Below are positions 9,341 through 19,527 of a DNA stretch of 64,000 nucleotides, piece by piece. A program made the translations under genes and the position numbers. This stretch comes from Ruegeria sp. HKCCA6707 (lineage in GTDB: Bacteria; Pseudomonadota; Alphaproteobacteria; Rhodobacterales; Rhodobacteraceae): assembly GCF_013033515.1 (NCBI RefSeq), contig NZ_WQEG01000005.1, positions 124,001 through 188,000 on the forward strand. The letters run 5' to 3'. The stretch's first letter is position 1. Each line of letters starts with the position of its first letter. Under the pieces are notes generated by a model. It saw only the letters and a list, made by a program, of their open reading frames with translations. It was not told the origin of the DNA and did not search any database.

Positions 9341-10006
9341 TCACCACGGGATAGGCTTACCGGCCCAATCGAAAAACCCGCCGGACTGATCCGGTGTCAG
9401 GCTCTCGATTACACGCAACAGGTTTTCGGCAGCCGCTGACGGTTCGACCGCTGGATGGCGGCCCAGGTATTTTTGCGTGAACTTGGTTTTGACCGTACCG
9501 GGGTGCAACGCCACACAAACACCTTTGGGATGGGTGCGTTTCAGCTCAATCGCTGCCGTGTGGACGATCTGGTTCACTGCCGCCTTGGCCGCGCGATAGC
9601 CGACCCAACCGCCCAACCCATTATCTCCGATCGACCCGACTCGCGCCGACAGCACCGCAAACACCGAAGGCCGATCACGGGGCAACAAACGAACGGCGTG
9701 TTTCAGAACCAAAGCCGGTCCAACCGCATTCAGCGCAAACTGGTCCATCATGGCTTGCGCCGTGACTGCGCGCAGCGACTTTTCGGGCACCGCGCCATCG
9801 ATCTCAAGCGCCCCCGTTGCCACCAGCACCAGATCGAACGGGCCAGCGATGTGGTCCAGAATGGGCTCGGCCAAGTCGGGCCGGGTCAAATCCAACCCGT
9901 GTTCCGACCGCGACAACCGGGTAACCGCAACCCCTGAGGCTTCAAGTCGGGTGCAGACCGCCTGCCCGATCCCGCCGCTGGCTCCTATGATCAACGCTGT
10001 GCTCAT
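9341..10006 (-). CDS. Short-chain dehydrogenase/reductase, CsgA-like
   Basis: A 221-residue SDR. The NAD(P)-binding GASGGIGQAV motif is at the N-terminus (residues about 7-16). The catalytic region has S in LSARVGSIGDN and Y-x3-K in YRAAKAA, followed by the PG(T) motif HPGTVKT. The family reduces or oxidises small carbonyl compounds with NAD(P)H, and short members of this size are often annotated as C-factor-like. Substrate is unknown. It converges on the MORN gene with 7 bases between stops, and its 5' end faces the leuA leader. Confidence 0.85.
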   Translation of the reverse strand: MSTALIIGASGGIGQAVCTRLEASGVAVTRLSRSEHGLDLTRPDLAEPILDHIAGPFDLVLVATGALEIDGAVPEKSLRAVTAQAMMDQFALNAVGPALVLKHAVRLLPRDRPSVFAVLSARVGSIGDNGLGGWVGYRAAKAAVNQIVHTAAIELKRTHPKGVCVALHPGTVKTKFTQKYLGRHPAVEPSAAAENLLRVIESLTPDQSGGFFDWAGKPIPW

Positions 10007-10125
10007 GACCCTCAAGCTAGAGGCCCAACCACCAAGATCAACGCGGGCCCTCGGATACCTGGCACCGACATCGGCATCATTTTCCCACTTTTCATTCCGA
10101 CCCTGCGTTGTATAAGGTCGTCCTC

Positions 10126-10212
10126 ATGATCGACCGCGCAGATATCACACTTGCCGACACCGCCCTTCGCGGTGCATCGCTGCGTGGCCTACTGATCCTA
10201 ATCCGCCTCTGA
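10126..10212 (+). CDS. Predicted leuA leader peptide
   Basis: A 28-codon ORF, M-I-D-R-A-D-I-T-L at the start and R-G-L-L-I-L-I-R-L at the end, in the 5' region of leuA. Seven of 28 codons are Leu and four are Ile, and Leu-Leu-Ile-Leu-Ile-Arg-Leu are its last seven codons. That is the arrangement expected of an attenuation leader sensing leucyl-tRNA. AAGG at 10114-10117 can serve as ribosome binding site. TATAAG at 10111-10116 resembles a -10 box, which would make the transcript nearly leaderless. No homology information was available; the call rests on composition and position. Confidence 0.7.
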   Translation: MIDRADITLADTALRGASLRGLLILIRL

Positions 10213-10241
10213 GCGTGCCATCCGGCGCGCCCGCTCAGAGG
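10206..10241 (+). promoter_or_regulatory. Attenuator-type inverted repeat overlapping leader stop codon
   Basis: A perfect 10-bp inverted repeat, CCTCTGAGCG (10206-10215) and CGCTCAGAGG (10232-10241). Its left arm covers the last Leu codon and the stop codon of the leader peptide. A ribosome finishing the leader would mask the left arm; one stalled at the preceding CTA/CTG codons would leave it free. GGCGCGC in the loop (10224-10230) can alternatively pair with GCGCGCC at 10251-10257. I see no T-run, so the downstream effect may not be classical intrinsic termination. Confidence 0.55.
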
Positions 10242-10291
10242 AGGACGCCAGCGCGCCATAGGCTTTAGGACAGAAGAAGAAAGAGAATCCC

Positions 10292-11866
10292 ATGACCAAC
10301 GTGACCGACCAAGACCGCGTCTTGATCTTCGATACCACTTTGCGCGACGGCGAACAAAGCCCCGGCGCGACCATGACCCATGATGAAAAGCTGGAAATCG
10401 CCGAACTGCTGGATGACATGGGCGTCGATATCATCGAGGCTGGCTTCCCCATCGCCTCGGAAGGTGATTTCAAGGCCGTGTCCAAGATTGCAGAACGGTC
10501 CAAAAACAGCCGCATCTGCGGACTGGCTCGCGCCAATTTCGCCGATATTGACCGCTGCTGGGAGGCGGTGAAGCACGCCAAGAAGAACCGCATTCACACC
10601 TTTATCGGCACCTCGCCGCTGCACCGTGCGATCCCGAACCTGACCATGGATGAGATGGCCGACAAGATCCACGAAACGGTCAGCCATGCGCGCAACCTGT
10701 GTGAAAACGTCCAATGGTCGCCCATGGATGCAACCCGTACGGAATGGGATTACCTCTGCCGTGTGATCGAGATTGCGATCAAGGCGGGGGCGACCACGAT
10801 CAATATTCCCGACACTGTGGGCTATACCGCTCCGGTGGAAAGCGCCGACCTGATCAAGCGCCTGATCGAGACTGTTCCGGGCGCTGATGAGGTGGTCTTT
10901 GCCACCCATTGCCACAATGACCTCGGCATGGCGACCGCGAATTCTCTGGCGGCCGTCGCGGGTGGAGCGCGTCAGATCGAATGCACGATCAATGGCCTGG
11001 GTGAGCGCGCGGGCAATACTGCGCTGGAAGAGGTGGTGATGGCCCTGCGTACGCGCAACGATATCATGCCGTGGCACACGGGTATCGACACCACCAAGAT
11101 CATGCATATCTCACGCCGTGTGGCGACCGTGGCTGGTTTTCCGGTTCAGTTCAACAAGGCGATCGTCGGCAAGAACGCATTTGCCCATGAAAGCGGTATC
11201 CACCAGGACGGGATGCTGAAAAACCGTGAGAATTTCGAGATCATGCGCCCCGAGGACATCGGTCTCTCAGGCACCTCGTTGCCCTTGGGCAAGCATTCGG
11301 GCCGCGCCGCGCTGCGCGACAAGCTGGAAACACTGGGTTATGAGGTTGGGGACAATCAGCTCAAGGACATCTTTGTGCGGTTCAAGGATCTGGCCGACCG
11401 CAAGAAAGAGGTCTTTGACGACGACCTGATCGCTCTGATGACGTTGGACGATGACGAGGCGAACGATCACCTCCACCTGGTGTCGATGAAAGTCACCTGT
11501 GGCACTGGGGGCCAAGCGGAATCAACCGTCGAACTGGAAGTGGATGGTAAGGATGTGATCGCCACCGAGCATGGTGACGGCCCCGTTGATGCGACCTTCA
11601 AAGCAATCCGTGCGATCTATCCGAACAAAGCGCATCTGCAGCTCTATCAGGTGCACGCCGTCACCGAAGGCACAGATGCGCAGGCAACAGTGTCGGTACG
11701 TCTGGAAGAGGACGGCATGATCGCCACCGGACAATCGGCCAACACCGACACGGTGGTTGCCTCGGCCAAAGCCTATATCCACGCCCTGAACCGCCTGATC
11801 ATGCGCCGCGAAAAGGCGGGCCCCGGGGCGGACACGCGCGAGATCAGCTACAAAGACCTGACCTGA
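10292..11866 (+). CDS. leuA: 2-isopropylmalate synthase
   Basis: Condenses acetyl-CoA with 2-oxoisovalerate, the first committed step of leucine synthesis. The 524-residue length fits bacterial LeuA type 1. The N-terminal TIM barrel starts with the metal-binding IFDTTLRDGEQSPG (residues about 12-25). Further catalytic blocks are FIGTSPLHRA, the HCHNDLGMATANS metal site (HxH) and NGLGERAGNTALEEV. The C-terminal regulatory domain (about 395-510) binds leucine for feedback inhibition. The gene is monocistronic, with the leader peptide upstream and a strong hairpin downstream, pointing to transcriptional control by leucine supply as well as allostery. Confidence 0.96.
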   Translation: MTNVTDQDRVLIFDTTLRDGEQSPGATMTHDEKLEIAELLDDMGVDIIEAGFPIASEGDFKAVSKIAERSKNSRICGLARANFADIDRCWEAVKHAKKNRIHTFIGTSPLHRAIPNLTMDEMADKIHETVSHARNLCENVQWSPMDATRTEWDYLCRVIEIAIKAGATTINIPDTVGYTAPVESADLIKRLIETVPGADEVVFATHCHNDLGMATANSLAAVAGGARQIECTINGLGERAGNTALEEVVMALRTRNDIMPWHTGIDTTKIMHISRRVATVAGFPVQFNKAIVGKNAFAHESGIHQDGMLKNRENFEIMRPEDIGLSGTSLPLGKHSGRAALRDKLETLGYEVGDNQLKDIFVRFKDLADRKKEVFDDDLIALMTLDDDEANDHLHLVSMKVTCGTGGQAESTVELEVDGKDVIATEHGDGPVDATFKAIRAIYPNKAHLQLYQVHAVTEGTDAQATVSVRLEEDGMIATGQSANTDTVVASAKAYIHALNRLIMRREKAGPGADTREISYKDLT

Positions 11867-11933
11867 TCGCCGCTGGCTGGCAGGGCTCCCGCACCCGCGG
11901 CTGTCCGGCTACGCCGAACATCCTGGCGGCTTT

Positions 11934-11967
11934 GGGCCCGGCACCGCGCTTTCGCGGTGCCGGGCCC
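11934..11967. terminator. Strong hairpin between leuA and rlmJ
   Basis: A perfect 15-bp stem, 11934-11948 (GGGCCCGGCACCGCG) with 11953-11967, and a 4-base loop CTTT. It lies between the convergent leuA and rlmJ genes and can terminate both. The tract after it on the plus strand is AACACGTTT, not a clean T-run. Confidence 0.65.
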
Positions 11968-12021
11968 AACACGTTTGACCGCATCTTTGATGCTGGCAAA
12001 CGGGGCGGGCGCTTCTGCGGG

Positions 12022-12807
12022 TCACAACTTCTGAAACAACGTTGTCAGGCGCGCGGCTTCGTCTTCGATGCCAAAGGGTGCGTTCAGAAAGAACATACCA
12101 GACCCGACCATGCGGTGGCCTTCGCGCGCGGGGGGGAAGCTGACTTCATGACAGAATGCTTTCGGAAACCCTTGCGCCTTCAGTGCTGCAACCATCGGCT
12201 TATGCCGACCATCAGTCAAAACGGGATACCAAAGCGCGATGATACCCACATTCCATTTCCGGTGCAGTTTGGCGATCAGTTTGGGCAGACGCTCGTAATC
12301 CGCCTTCACCTCATAGCTTGGATCAATCAACATCATTCCGCGCCGAGGCGTCGGCGGTAGCAAGGACTGTGCGAGCTCAAACCCGTCCTGCGGATAGGTT
12401 TTTGCCCCGAATGCAGAGGTCGCAAGCTCCAAGGCCGCATATTCCCGCGGATGCAGCTCGGCAAAGTGCAGGCTGTCATGTTCCCGCAACACATGAGCCG
12501 CAATCAAAGGCGATCCAGGATAGGCCAAGGCCCCATGGCTCGCCTGCACGCGGCGCAATACATCCGACATAGGGTGATCAGGGCCAAACCACCCCTCGCG
12601 CTGCGCCCTCAGAATTCCGGCCTGCGCCTCACCTGTCCGAACCGCCTCTGCCGCATCCAGCTGATACAATCCACGCCCCGAATGGGTCTCGATATAGCTG
12701 ATTGGCTTGTCCTTTTGCGTCAGATACCGCAGCGTCCACGCCAATAATGCGTGCTTTTGTACATCAGCCAGATTTCCAGCGTGGTAAATATGTTGATATG
12801 AGAGCAT
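12022..12807 (-). CDS. rlmJ: 23S rRNA (adenine-2030-N6)-methyltransferase
   Basis: Methylates A2030 of 23S rRNA using S-adenosylmethionine. The 261-residue protein begins MLSYQHIYHAGNLADVQKH, the characteristic RlmJ start. It has YIETHSGRGLY as SAM-binding motif I and the catalytic DPSYE block (LIDPSYEVKADY, DPPY-type motif with Ser for the second Pro). The frame is open to 12831, but the conserved start is at 12807. It is divergent from mreB, with about 155 bases between them that should hold both promoters. Confidence 0.92.
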   Translation of the reverse strand: MLSYQHIYHAGNLADVQKHALLAWTLRYLTQKDKPISYIETHSGRGLYQLDAAEAVRTGEAQAGILRAQREGWFGPDHPMSDVLRRVQASHGALAYPGSPLIAAHVLREHDSLHFAELHPREYAALELATSAFGAKTYPQDGFELAQSLLPPTPRRGMMLIDPSYEVKADYERLPKLIAKLHRKWNVGIIALWYPVLTDGRHKPMVAALKAQGFPKAFCHEVSFPPAREGHRMVGSGMFFLNAPFGIEDEAARLTTLFQKL

Positions 12808-12834
12808 TTTGCCTTCTAAAGTCCGTATCAATAA

Positions 12835-14010
<1,176 letters not shown>

Positions 14011-14066
14011 GGCGCGCACCCTTCTTAGGGTAAAAGACGGATACGAGCAGCACGGGAAGGTAACCT

Positions 14067-14969
14067 GTGGCAAAGGACCGTTCACAGCGCGATGAATACA
14101 CAACCCCTCTGCGCAGATTGCTTACGGGTCTTGTTGTGTTGTGCCTGCTGGGAATTTTCCTGATCTGGCGGATCGACAGCCCGCGGGTCGAGCGGTTTCG
14201 GGCTCAGGTTGTTGATGCCGTGGTCCCGTCGATGGAATGGGCCATGGTCCCAGTCACCGGGCTGGTCAATCTGGTTAGAGACTTCCAAAGCTACCAACGG
14301 CTCAGCGAACAAAACCGCGAACTGCGCAGTGAGCTGCGCCTGATGCGCGCCTGGAAAGAAGCCGCGCTGCAGCTGGAGCAGGAAAACGCGCGCCTGCTGG
14401 ACCTCAACAATGTACGGCTTGACCCGCGCCTGACCTATGTCACGGGCGTTGTCATGGCTGATAGCGGATCCCCCTTCCGCCAGTCGGTTCTGCTGAATGT
14501 TGGTGAGCGCGATGGCATCGTCGATGGATGGGCAACGATGGACGGGATCGGTGTTGTCGGTCGGATTTCCGGCGTGGGGCCGGATACGGCGCGGGTTATC
14601 CTGCTGACTGATGCATCCAGCGCCATTCCGGCGACCATTCAACCCTCTGGGCAAACCGCGTTGGTGACCGGCGACAATACCTCAGCCCCGGTGATCGAAT
14701 TTCTGGAGAACCGCGAACTGGTACGTCCCGGAGATCGCGTTGTGACCTCGGGCGATGGTGGCGTGTTCCCGGGTGGGTTGCTGATTGGTCAGATCACGGC
14801 TGATCCGGGTGGGCGATTGCGCGTGCGCCTGTCAGCCGATTTTGAACGGTTGGAATTCCTCCGTGTCCTCCGGTTTCAATCCGCCCCGGCGATCCGCGAC
14901 CCGGGCGGGCTTGTTGGCCCGCAGCGCCCCGAAGCCGCCCTGACTCAGCCTGAGGCCGGCGATGGATAG
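14067..14969 (+). CDS. mreC: Rod-shape-determining protein MreC
   Basis: Periplasmic scaffold of the elongasome that links MreB and MreD to PBP2. The 300-residue protein has one membrane helix (about 18-37), then a coiled coil (about 70-110, rich in Q/E/R/L) and the two beta-barrel core (MADSGSPFRQSVLLNVGERDGI region, then VTSGDGGVFPGGLLIGQI). Translation starts at a GTG, which is where the aligned N-terminus begins. The tail of about 20 residues is Pro/Ala rich. It overlaps mreD by 8 bases, suggesting translational coupling. Confidence 0.94.
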   Translation: MAKDRSQRDEYTTPLRRLLTGLVVLCLLGIFLIWRIDSPRVERFRAQVVDAVVPSMEWAMVPVTGLVNLVRDFQSYQRLSEQNRELRSELRLMRAWKEAALQLEQENARLLDLNNVRLDPRLTYVTGVVMADSGSPFRQSVLLNVGERDGIVDGWATMDGIGVVGRISGVGPDTARVILLTDASSAIPATIQPSGQTALVTGDNTSAPVIEFLENRELVRPGDRVVTSGDGGVFPGGLLIGQITADPGGRLRVRLSADFERLEFLRVLRFQSAPAIRDPGGLVGPQRPEAALTQPEAGDG

Positions 14970-15498
14970 ACCGGTTTCACAGCTTTGGGGAAAACGCTGC
15001 CTTTATCTGGGCCTGGCATTGGCGATCATGTTCCTGCACCTGTTACCGCTGGACACGAAACCTGATCGCTGGCCGTTTCCCGATTTTTTGATCGCACTGA
15101 CCTTTGCTTGGGTGATGCGCAGACCCGAATTTGTACCAATCGTCAGCGTCGCTGCAGTCATGCTGATGGCTGATCTTCTTCTCCAACGCCCGCCCGGCCT
15201 GCTGGCCGCTTTGGTTGTGCTTGGCACCGGTTATCTGCGCAACGCGGCACCGGGGATGCGAGATGCCGGGTTTCTTGCAGAGTGGAGTACAGTTGCGGCT
15301 GTGATCACTGCAATTTTTGTCCTGAACCGGATGATCCTTGCTATTCTGTCGGTGCAACAAGCTGCGTTAGGTCCAGTGGCGATACAAGTGATGCTGACAA
15401 TCGCGATTTATCCGATCATCGTTCTGCTGAGCCAGAGCGCCTTTGGCGTGCGCCGGTTCTCAGTCACCGACACGGGCGCGATCGGAGCACGAGGATGA
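14962..15498 (+). CDS. mreD: Rod-shape-determining protein MreD
   Basis: Inner-membrane partner of MreC in the elongation machinery. The 178-residue protein is highly hydrophobic with about five membrane helices (first about 13-30) and short charged loops. It has no catalytic motif, as expected. Identification relies on hydrophobic pattern, size and position between mreC and mrdA. Its start lies inside mreC, and its stop overlaps the mrdA start as ATGA. Confidence 0.9.
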   Translation: MDRPVSQLWGKRCLYLGLALAIMFLHLLPLDTKPDRWPFPDFLIALTFAWVMRRPEFVPIVSVAAVMLMADLLLQRPPGLLAALVVLGTGYLRNAAPGMRDAGFLAEWSTVAAVITAIFVLNRMILAILSVQQAALGPVAIQVMLTIAIYPIIVLLSQSAFGVRRFSVTDTGAIGARG

Positions 15499-17444
15499 AG
15501 CGGCCAACGCAGAAATCAGAAGGCCGCGCCTATAAGCGCCTGCCGCGCCGTGCCCTGGTGCTGGGTGGGCTGCAAGCCGTGTTCATCGGCGGGCTGGCCG
15601 CGCGCATGCGGTACATGCAGGTGGATCAAGCCGACGAATACCGCCTGCTGGCCGAGGAAAACCGGATCAATATTCGCCTGATCCCACCAACCCGGGGCCG
15701 AATTTACGACCGCAACGGGCAGATCATCGGGCAGAACTCCCCCTCTTACCGCATTGTCATCGTGCGCGAAGATGCCGGTGATATCGACAAAGTCATCGCC
15801 AAGCTCTCGGAACTGATCCCGCTGACACAGGAAGAGATCGACCGCGCCAAGACCGAAATGCGCCGCTCGGCCCCGTTCCTGCCCGTGACGTTGGCAGACC
15901 AGGTCACGTGGGAAGACATTTCGAAAGTGGCCGTGAACGCCCCCGCCCTGCCCGGCGTGATCCCCGAGGTCGGCTCGACTCGGCAATACCCCCGTTATGA
16001 AGATTTTGCTCATGTGGTGGGTTATGTTGGCCCAGTCAGCGACTATGACCTGAGCCAGATCGAAGATCCCGAACCGGTGCTGCGCATCCCGCGCTTTCAG
16101 ATCGGCAAAGTGGGACTAGAGGCCAAACAGGAAGGATCGTTGCGCGGCAAAGCAGGTGCTAAGCGGGTCGAAGTCAACGCGACCGGGCGAGTGATGCGCG
16201 AGTTGGACCGGCAAGAGGGTATTGCAGGCGCCGATCTGCAACTTTCGGTCGATGCCGACCTGCAGCAATACGCACAGGCGCGGTTGGCGGGTGAAAGCGC
16301 CGCTGCGGTGGTGATCGATTGCGAAACCGGCGACATTCGGGCCATCAGCTCGGCCCCCAGCTTTGATCCGAACCTGTTTGTGCGCGGGATTTCGGTGGCA
16401 GACTACCGCGTACTGACCAACGACAAATATCGCCCACTGGCGAACAAAACCGTGCAAGGCACTTATCCGCCCGGCTCCACCTTCAAGATGATCACCGCGC
16501 TGGCGGCGCTTGAGGCGGGTGTTATTGCACCCTCCAGCACCGTTTACTGCCCGGGCCACCTGAAGGTCGGCAGCCGCCGCTTTCACTGCTGGAAACGCGG
16601 CGGTCACGGAACGGTTGACCTGGAAACCTCGCTGAAACGCAGTTGCGACGTCTACTACTATGACGTCGCCCTGCGGGTGGGCATCGACAAGATATCGGAC
16701 ATGGCCCGCACCTTCGGGTTGGGTGTGAAACATGACATCCCGATGTCGGCGGTGGCCGCTGGGCTGGCCCCCAATCAGGAATGGAAACAACGTGTCCATG
16801 GGCAGGACTGGCTGGTGGGCGACACCGCCAATGCCTCGATCGGGCAAGGCTTCATGCTGGCCTCACCGCTGCAATTGGCGGTGATGACGGCGCGGATTGC
16901 CACCGGTCGCGCAGTGTCTCCGCGTCTGGTGCGGTCGGTCAACGGGGTCGAAGAACCGTCGGGCGCGGGCGAACCGCTGGCGGTGAACCGCAACAATCTG
17001 GAACAGGTTCGCCACGCGATGTGGACAGTTTCGAACGACCGACGCGGTACCGCCTATCGCAGCCGCATCATTGCTGATGATTTTCGTATGGCCGGCAAGA
17101 CCGGTACCAGCCAGGTGCGCAACATCACCAAGGCCGAGCGCGCCGCAGGTGTGATCCGCAACGAAGACCTTCCATGGGAGCGCCGCGACCACGCGCTGTT
17201 TGTCAGCTTTGCACCCTACGACAAACCGAAATACGCCATTGCAGTTGTTGTCGAGCACGGTGGTGGTGGTTCAAAAGCCGCGGCCCCTGTTGCCCGCGAC
17301 ATCATGCTCCAAGCGCTCTATAACGGAACGCCCCCGCTCGAAGCCTATCCCGCCGCAGATCGCGAACGCATCAAAGAGCAGCAGATCCAGCTTGAGGGCG
17401 ACCCCCGCCCCAAAGCGCGTCCTGACGCGAAGGACCGCGCATGA
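15495..17444 (+). CDS. mrdA: Penicillin-binding protein 2, elongation transpeptidase
   Basis: Cross-links peptidoglycan during cell elongation, working with the RodA glycosyltransferase. At 649 residues it has the class B PBP layout. There is a cytoplasmic tail and membrane helix (about 20-38), then the PBP dimer (pedestal) domain beginning near PPTRGRIYDRNG. The transpeptidase domain has active-site Ser328 in S-T-F-K, S-x-N equivalent SCDVYYY region and KTGTS near 540. Start is the ATG overlapping the mreD stop; a longer open frame upstream is not coding. The tail is charged and Pro-rich. Confidence 0.96.
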   Translation: MKRPTQKSEGRAYKRLPRRALVLGGLQAVFIGGLAARMRYMQVDQADEYRLLAEENRINIRLIPPTRGRIYDRNGQIIGQNSPSYRIVIVREDAGDIDKVIAKLSELIPLTQEEIDRAKTEMRRSAPFLPVTLADQVTWEDISKVAVNAPALPGVIPEVGSTRQYPRYEDFAHVVGYVGPVSDYDLSQIEDPEPVLRIPRFQIGKVGLEAKQEGSLRGKAGAKRVEVNATGRVMRELDRQEGIAGADLQLSVDADLQQYAQARLAGESAAAVVIDCETGDIRAISSAPSFDPNLFVRGISVADYRVLTNDKYRPLANKTVQGTYPPGSTFKMITALAALEAGVIAPSSTVYCPGHLKVGSRRFHCWKRGGHGTVDLETSLKRSCDVYYYDVALRVGIDKISDMARTFGLGVKHDIPMSAVAAGLAPNQEWKQRVHGQDWLVGDTANASIGQGFMLASPLQLAVMTARIATGRAVSPRLVRSVNGVEEPSGAGEPLAVNRNNLEQVRHAMWTVSNDRRGTAYRSRIIADDFRMAGKTGTSQVRNITKAERAAGVIRNEDLPWERRDHALFVSFAPYDKPKYAIAVVVEHGGGGSKAAAPVARDIMLQALYNGTPPLEAYPAADRERIKEQQIQLEGDPRPKARPDAKDRA

Positions 17445-18580
17445 GCTATCTTGAAAGTACCGTCAAATCCACACCATCGGGATTTCGCAAAATCCTGTAT
17501 CTGAACTGGCCCCTGACCCTGTTGCTGATCAGCGTTGCAAGTGCCGGTTTTCTGATGCTGTTCTCGGTCGCAGGCGGGTCATGGACCCCTTGGGCCGAAC
17601 CTCAGATGGAGCGTTTCGGGCTTGGCCTGACAGTGATGTTCATCGTCGCCATGGTGCCCATCTGGTTCTGGCGCAACATGTCGGTACTGGCCTATCTGGG
17701 ATCAATCGCACTGCTGGTCTTTGTGGAGCTGTTCGGCACGGTCGGCATGGGCGCGCAGCGCTGGATCGACCTGGGGTTCATGCGTCTGCAACCGTCCGAG
17801 CTGATGAAGGTTACGCTGGTGATGCTGTTGGCCGCCTATTACGATTGGCTGCCATCACAGAAAACCTCGCGCCCGATCTGGGTGATCATCCCGGTGCTTC
17901 TGATCCTGATCCCGACCTTCATGGTGCTGCGCCAACCTGATCTGGGCACGTCTATCCTGTTGCTCGCAGCTGGTGGTGGGCTGATGTTTCTGGCTGGCGT
18001 CCACTGGGCCTATTTCGCGGCGGTGATCGCGGCAGGCGTCGGGCTTATCGCAACCGTGTTCAACAGCCGAGGCACGGAATGGCAATTGCTCAAAGACTAT
18101 CAGTTCCGGCGCATTGATACGTTTCTGGATCCGTCGACCGACCCTCTGGGCGCGGGCTATCATATCACCCAGTCAAAGATCGCCCTGGGATCAGGTGGAT
18201 GGAACGGGCGCGGTTTCATGCAAGGCACCCAGTCGCGCCTGAACTTCCTGCCGGAAAAGCACACCGATTTTATCTTCACCACTTTGGCAGAAGAGTTCGG
18301 CTTTGTAGGCGGGATCACCTTGCTGGTCCTTTATGCGTTGATCCTGATCTTCTGCATGGTTACAGCGTTGTCGACAAAGGATCGCTTCTCGTCTCTGGTC
18401 ACCCTTGGGATCGCGCTGAACTTCTTCCTGTTCTTCGCTGTCAACATGTCCATGGTGATGGGGCTGGCGCCGGTCGTAGGCGTCCCGCTGCCAATGGTCA
18501 GTTATGGTGGTTCGGCCATGCTGGTGCTAATGGCCGCCTTCGGCATCGTGCAGAGCGCACATATCCACCGACCTCGCTAA
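17441..18580 (+). CDS. rodA: Peptidoglycan glycosyltransferase RodA
   Basis: SEDS-family glycosyltransferase that polymerises lipid II together with PBP2. The 379-residue protein is predicted to have about ten membrane helices. It carries SEDS signatures such as QRWIDLGFMRLQPSELMK, FMVLRQPDLGTS and FLPEKHTDFIFTTLAEEFGF, and the C-terminal PLPMVSYGGSAML. The catalytic Asp is in LRQPDLG. It overlaps mrdA by ATGA and is last of the mre operon. A 14-base gap leads to ghrA on the same strand. Confidence 0.96.
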   Translation: MSYLESTVKSTPSGFRKILYLNWPLTLLLISVASAGFLMLFSVAGGSWTPWAEPQMERFGLGLTVMFIVAMVPIWFWRNMSVLAYLGSIALLVFVELFGTVGMGAQRWIDLGFMRLQPSELMKVTLVMLLAAYYDWLPSQKTSRPIWVIIPVLLILIPTFMVLRQPDLGTSILLLAAGGGLMFLAGVHWAYFAAVIAAGVGLIATVFNSRGTEWQLLKDYQFRRIDTFLDPSTDPLGAGYHITQSKIALGSGGWNGRGFMQGTQSRLNFLPEKHTDFIFTTLAEEFGFVGGITLLVLYALILIFCMVTALSTKDRFSSLVTLGIALNFFLFFAVNMSMVMGLAPVVGVPLPMVSYGGSAMLVLMAAFGIVQSAHIHRPR

Positions 18581-18594
18581 CTTAGAGGCTTTAG

Positions 18595-19527
18595 ATGACC
18601 GTCAACATCCTGTTTTCCGCGCGCCCAGCCTTATGGCCGGTCTATGAACCCCTGCTTCGTCAAAATCTGTTGGACCCAGGGCTGGAATTTCATCTGTCGA
18701 CGGATATCCCGCCGGATCAGGTCGATTATGTCATTTATGCCCCCAATGGCGGTCTGCGCGATTTCACACCCTACACGCGGCTCAAGGCTGTACTCAGCCT
18801 GTGGGCCGGCGTGGAAAGCATTGCTGACAATGAAACCCTGACCGTACCATTGGCCCGCATGGTCGATCACGGATTGACCCAGGGCATGACCGAATGGGTC
18901 GTTGGCCATGTGCTGCGCTATCATCTCGGGATGGACCAGCACATCACAACGCAGGATGGCACATGGGAGCCAGACCCACCGCCGCTGGCCTCAGAACGGA
19001 CGGTCGGCATTTTGGGGCTGGGCACATTGGGCACCGCGTCGGCCCACACCTTGAATAGCCTGGGCTTTAACGTCATCGGTTGGAGCCGCTCGGCCAAAGA
19101 GAACACAGGGATCACGTGTTTGCACGGGCCCGAAGGCTTACGAGAAACTCTTTCGCAAGCAGAAATCCTGGTTCTGCTGCTGCCCGACACAGCTGCAACT
19201 GAGAATACGTTAAACACTCAGACCCTTGCGCTGATGCCCAAAGGAGCCAAGATCATCAATCCGGGACGCGGCCCTTTGATCGATGATGAGGCGCTGTTGG
19301 CCGCGTTGGATGCAGGCCAGATCGGACACGCGACACTAGATGTCTTCCGTGTCGAGCCGCTGCCCGCCGACCACCCCTTTTGGGCGCACCCCAATGTGAC
19401 GGTCACGCCTCATATCGCATCCGAGACCCGGCCACCGACCGCGGCTCAGGTCATTGTCGAAAACATCCGGCGCGGTGAGGCGGGAGAGCCCTACCTTCAC
19501 CTCGTAGACCGCACTCTGGGCTATTAG
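18595..19527 (+). CDS. ghrA: Glyoxylate/hydroxypyruvate reductase A-like 2-hydroxyacid dehydrogenase
   Basis: Reduces glyoxylate and hydroxypyruvate with NAD(P)H. The 310-residue protein has the D-2-hydroxyacid dehydrogenase layout. The NAD-binding GLGTLGTASA motif is near 142-151, followed by catalytic R in INPGRGPLIDDEAL, E in LDVFRVEPLP and H in VTPHIASETRPP. The spacing and sequence fit GhrA rather than SerA. It follows rodA closely and may be cotranscribed. Its stop overlaps the stop of the convergent M3 peptidase gene by three bases. Confidence 0.87.
   Translation: MTVNILFSARPALWPVYEPLLRQNLLDPGLEFHLSTDIPPDQVDYVIYAPNGGLRDFTPYTRLKAVLSLWAGVESIADNETLTVPLARMVDHGLTQGMTEWVVGHVLRYHLGMDQHITTQDGTWEPDPPPLASERTVGILGLGTLGTASAHTLNSLGFNVIGWSRSAKENTGITCLHGPEGLRETLSQAEILVLLLPDTAATENTLNTQTLALMPKGAKIINPGRGPLIDDEALLAALDAGQIGHATLDVFRVEPLPADHPFWAHPNVTVTPHIASETRPPTAAQVIVENIRRGEAGEPYLHLVDRTLGY

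Noticed and set aside
19524-19527. Overlap of ghrA and M3 peptidase stops as a sign of annotation error
   Set aside because: Both C-termini are family-typical; overlapping convergent stops are simply compact gene packing, as also at 29585-29588.
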